NCBI GenBank assembly: GCA_947003375.1
Contig: CAMQOJ010000042.1
Location: forward strand, 1 to 14,792
Direction of reading: 5' to 3'
DNA from: an uncultured Lachnospiraceae bacterium
GTDB taxonomy: Bacteria > Bacillota > Clostridia > Lachnospirales > Lachnospiraceae
DNA: 14,792 nucleotides
Position 1 is the first letter of the stretch. Each line of letters opens with the position of its first letter. Below the pieces are notes generated by a model. That model searched no databases. It saw only the letters and a program-made list of their open reading frames with translations, and had not been told where the DNA came from. Shown here in pieces: positions 13,844-14,792 of this stretch. The position numbers and the translations under genes were made by a program.

Positions 13844-14792
13844 CTACCGGGCAATGCGTATCACCGCTTTCACAATATCGGCTTTGTTGTTCACGCTGTA
13901 GTCCATGGCCTTCTGCACCTCGCCGAGCCCGAAGACATCCGTCACGATACCCTTCAGGTCTACCTTGCCTGCCGCAACGGCCTCTATGGCCATGGGATAG
14001 ATATGGCGGTAACGGAACACGGTCTTGAACGTCAGCTCCTTATCCAGCGCAAGGCTCATGGGTAGCGTCATTTCCCCGCTCTTGCTGTAGCCTACCAGCA
14101 CGATCGTCGCGCCTTTCCTGGTCATATGGATGGTCTGCACTGTGGTTATCTGTGTGCCGGCGGTCTCCACTGCCAGGTCGCAGCCTCTCCCCTCCGTCAG
14201 CTTCCTTACCTCTTCCACCGCGTCTGCCTGCGCTCCGTTAATGATGCCGTCTGCCCCCAGCTCCAGCGCTTTCCGGAGACGTTTTTCCATGATATCCACC
14301 ACATACACCTTCGAAACGCCCATTGCCTTTAGCGCCATCATTGTCACCAGGCCGATGCAGCCTGCCCCCATGACAACCGCTGTCTGTCCTGCCCTTGCGC
14401 CTCCCTGCATGGCCGCATGGAATCCCACTGCCAGAGGCTCAATCAATGCGCCCTCCATGGTGCTCACATGATCCGGCAGCTTAAAGCAAAGATCCGCCTC
14501 GTGGGCCACGTATTCCTGGAATACCCCGTCCACCGGAGGCGTTGCGAAAAAGACCACATCCGGGCAGAGGTTGTAATTCCCTGTTTTGCAGAATTCACAA
14601 TGGCCGCAGGTCTTGCCCGGCTCCAGCGCAACCCTGTCGCCCACTTTCAGATGCTTCACATCCTTCCCCACTTCCACCACGGTTCCGCCCGGCTCGTGGC
14701 CTAGCACAAAAGGCGGCTTTACCACATAGTCGCCAATCGCCCCTGTCTCGTAGTAATGCAGGTCGCTGCCGCAGATCCCCACATACTCCAGC
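13844..14792 (-). CDS. Zinc-dependent polyol (sorbitol/xylitol-type) dehydrogenase, 5' end missing
   Basis: Medium-chain dehydrogenase, partial: the frame stays open to the right edge and reads LEYVGICGSD across it, so roughly the first 25-35 residues lie outside. The GTG at 14782 is internal, not the start. Counting from there, Cys4 (GICGSD) and His29-Glu30 (GHEPGG) are catalytic-zinc ligands; Cys59, Cys62, Cys65 and Cys73 form the structural zinc lobe. The Rossmann motif GAGCIG is near residue 139-144, and Asp ends the second strand (YVVDIMEKR), which points to NAD rather than NADP. Family members oxidise sorbitol, xylitol, L-iditol or related polyols to ketoses. The polyol cannot be told from motifs. 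No transporter or partner gene is visible downstream. Confidence 0.88.
   Translation of the reverse strand, partial: LEYVGICGSDLHYYETGAIGDYVVKPPFVLGHEPGGTVVEVGKDVKHLKVGDRVALEPGKTCGHCEFCKTGNYNLCPDVVFFATPPVDGVFQEYVAHEADLCFKLPDHVSTMEGALIEPLAVGFHAAMQGGARAGQTAVVMGAGCIGLVTMMALKAMGVSKVYVVDIMEKRLRKALELGADGIINGAQADAVEEVRKLTEGRGCDLAVETAGTQITTVQTIHMTRKGATIVLVGYSKSGEMTLPMSLALDKELTFKTVFRYRHIYPMAIEAVAAGKVDLKGIVTDVFGLGEVQKAMDYSVNNKADIVKAVIRIAR

Noticed and set aside
1..14792. CRISPR array, tRNA/rRNA genes, insertion sequence or prophage
   Set aside because: No regularly spaced direct repeats, no cloverleaf or rRNA motifs, and no transposase, integrase or phage protein were seen in any frame.

Overview
The window is a piece of a Gram-positive, anaerobic, Clostridia-type chromosome, most likely a gut Lachnospiraceae-like organism. 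The evidence is purine-rich Shine-Dalgarno sites of the AGGAGG type before most starts, consensus-like -35/-10 boxes with 17-base spacing, a rubrerythrin, an AraK-like FGGY kinase paired with AraD, and a GH106-type glycosidase. Coding DNA is GC-rich overall; the 11.8-12.9 kb gene looks visibly more AT-rich. The genus cannot be fixed from sequence alone. I find no tRNA, rRNA, CRISPR array, transposase or phage gene.

Layout, left to right. 1-160: non-coding stretch packed with inverted repeats. 199-399 (-): 66-aa conserved-looking small protein. 462-1367 (-): NAD(P)-binding SDR/epimerase-like protein. 1546-3890 (-): two-gene pentose cassette, AraK-like kinase then AraD (L-ribulose-5-phosphate 4-epimerase), driven by a very good promoter at 3944-3972. 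4028-5848 (+): divergent membrane-anchored DUF885 metallopeptidase-like protein with a TTG start. 5957-6418 (-): membrane-anchored Mrr-type nuclease-fold protein with its own promoter and a GC-rich leader. 6584-9940 (-): 1118-aa GH106-like alpha-L-rhamnosidase candidate with an acidic low-complexity insertion. 10135-10932 (+): inositol-monophosphatase-family enzyme. 10951-11112: dense, highly structured non-coding element. 11146-11688 (+): rubrerythrin, followed by a strong terminator. 11835-13699 (-): operon of an AadA-like nucleotidyltransferase and an unrecognised 361-aa protein. 13844-14792 (-, cut by the window edge): zinc-dependent polyol dehydrogenase.

Functional picture: mostly carbohydrate scavenging and housekeeping. 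The kinase/epimerase pair would feed L-ribulose into xylulose 5-phosphate, the polyol dehydrogenase would feed ketoses from sugar alcohols, and the GH106-like enzyme would release rhamnose from plant or host-associated glycans (cytoplasmic, since no signal peptide is seen). Rubrerythrin supports peroxide defence in an anaerobe.

The least explained parts are the two intergenic structured elements (1-160 and 10951-11112), the 66-aa protein with its cysteine-containing C-terminal motif, and the unknown partner of the AadA-like enzyme. No gap between genes exceeds 300 bases.
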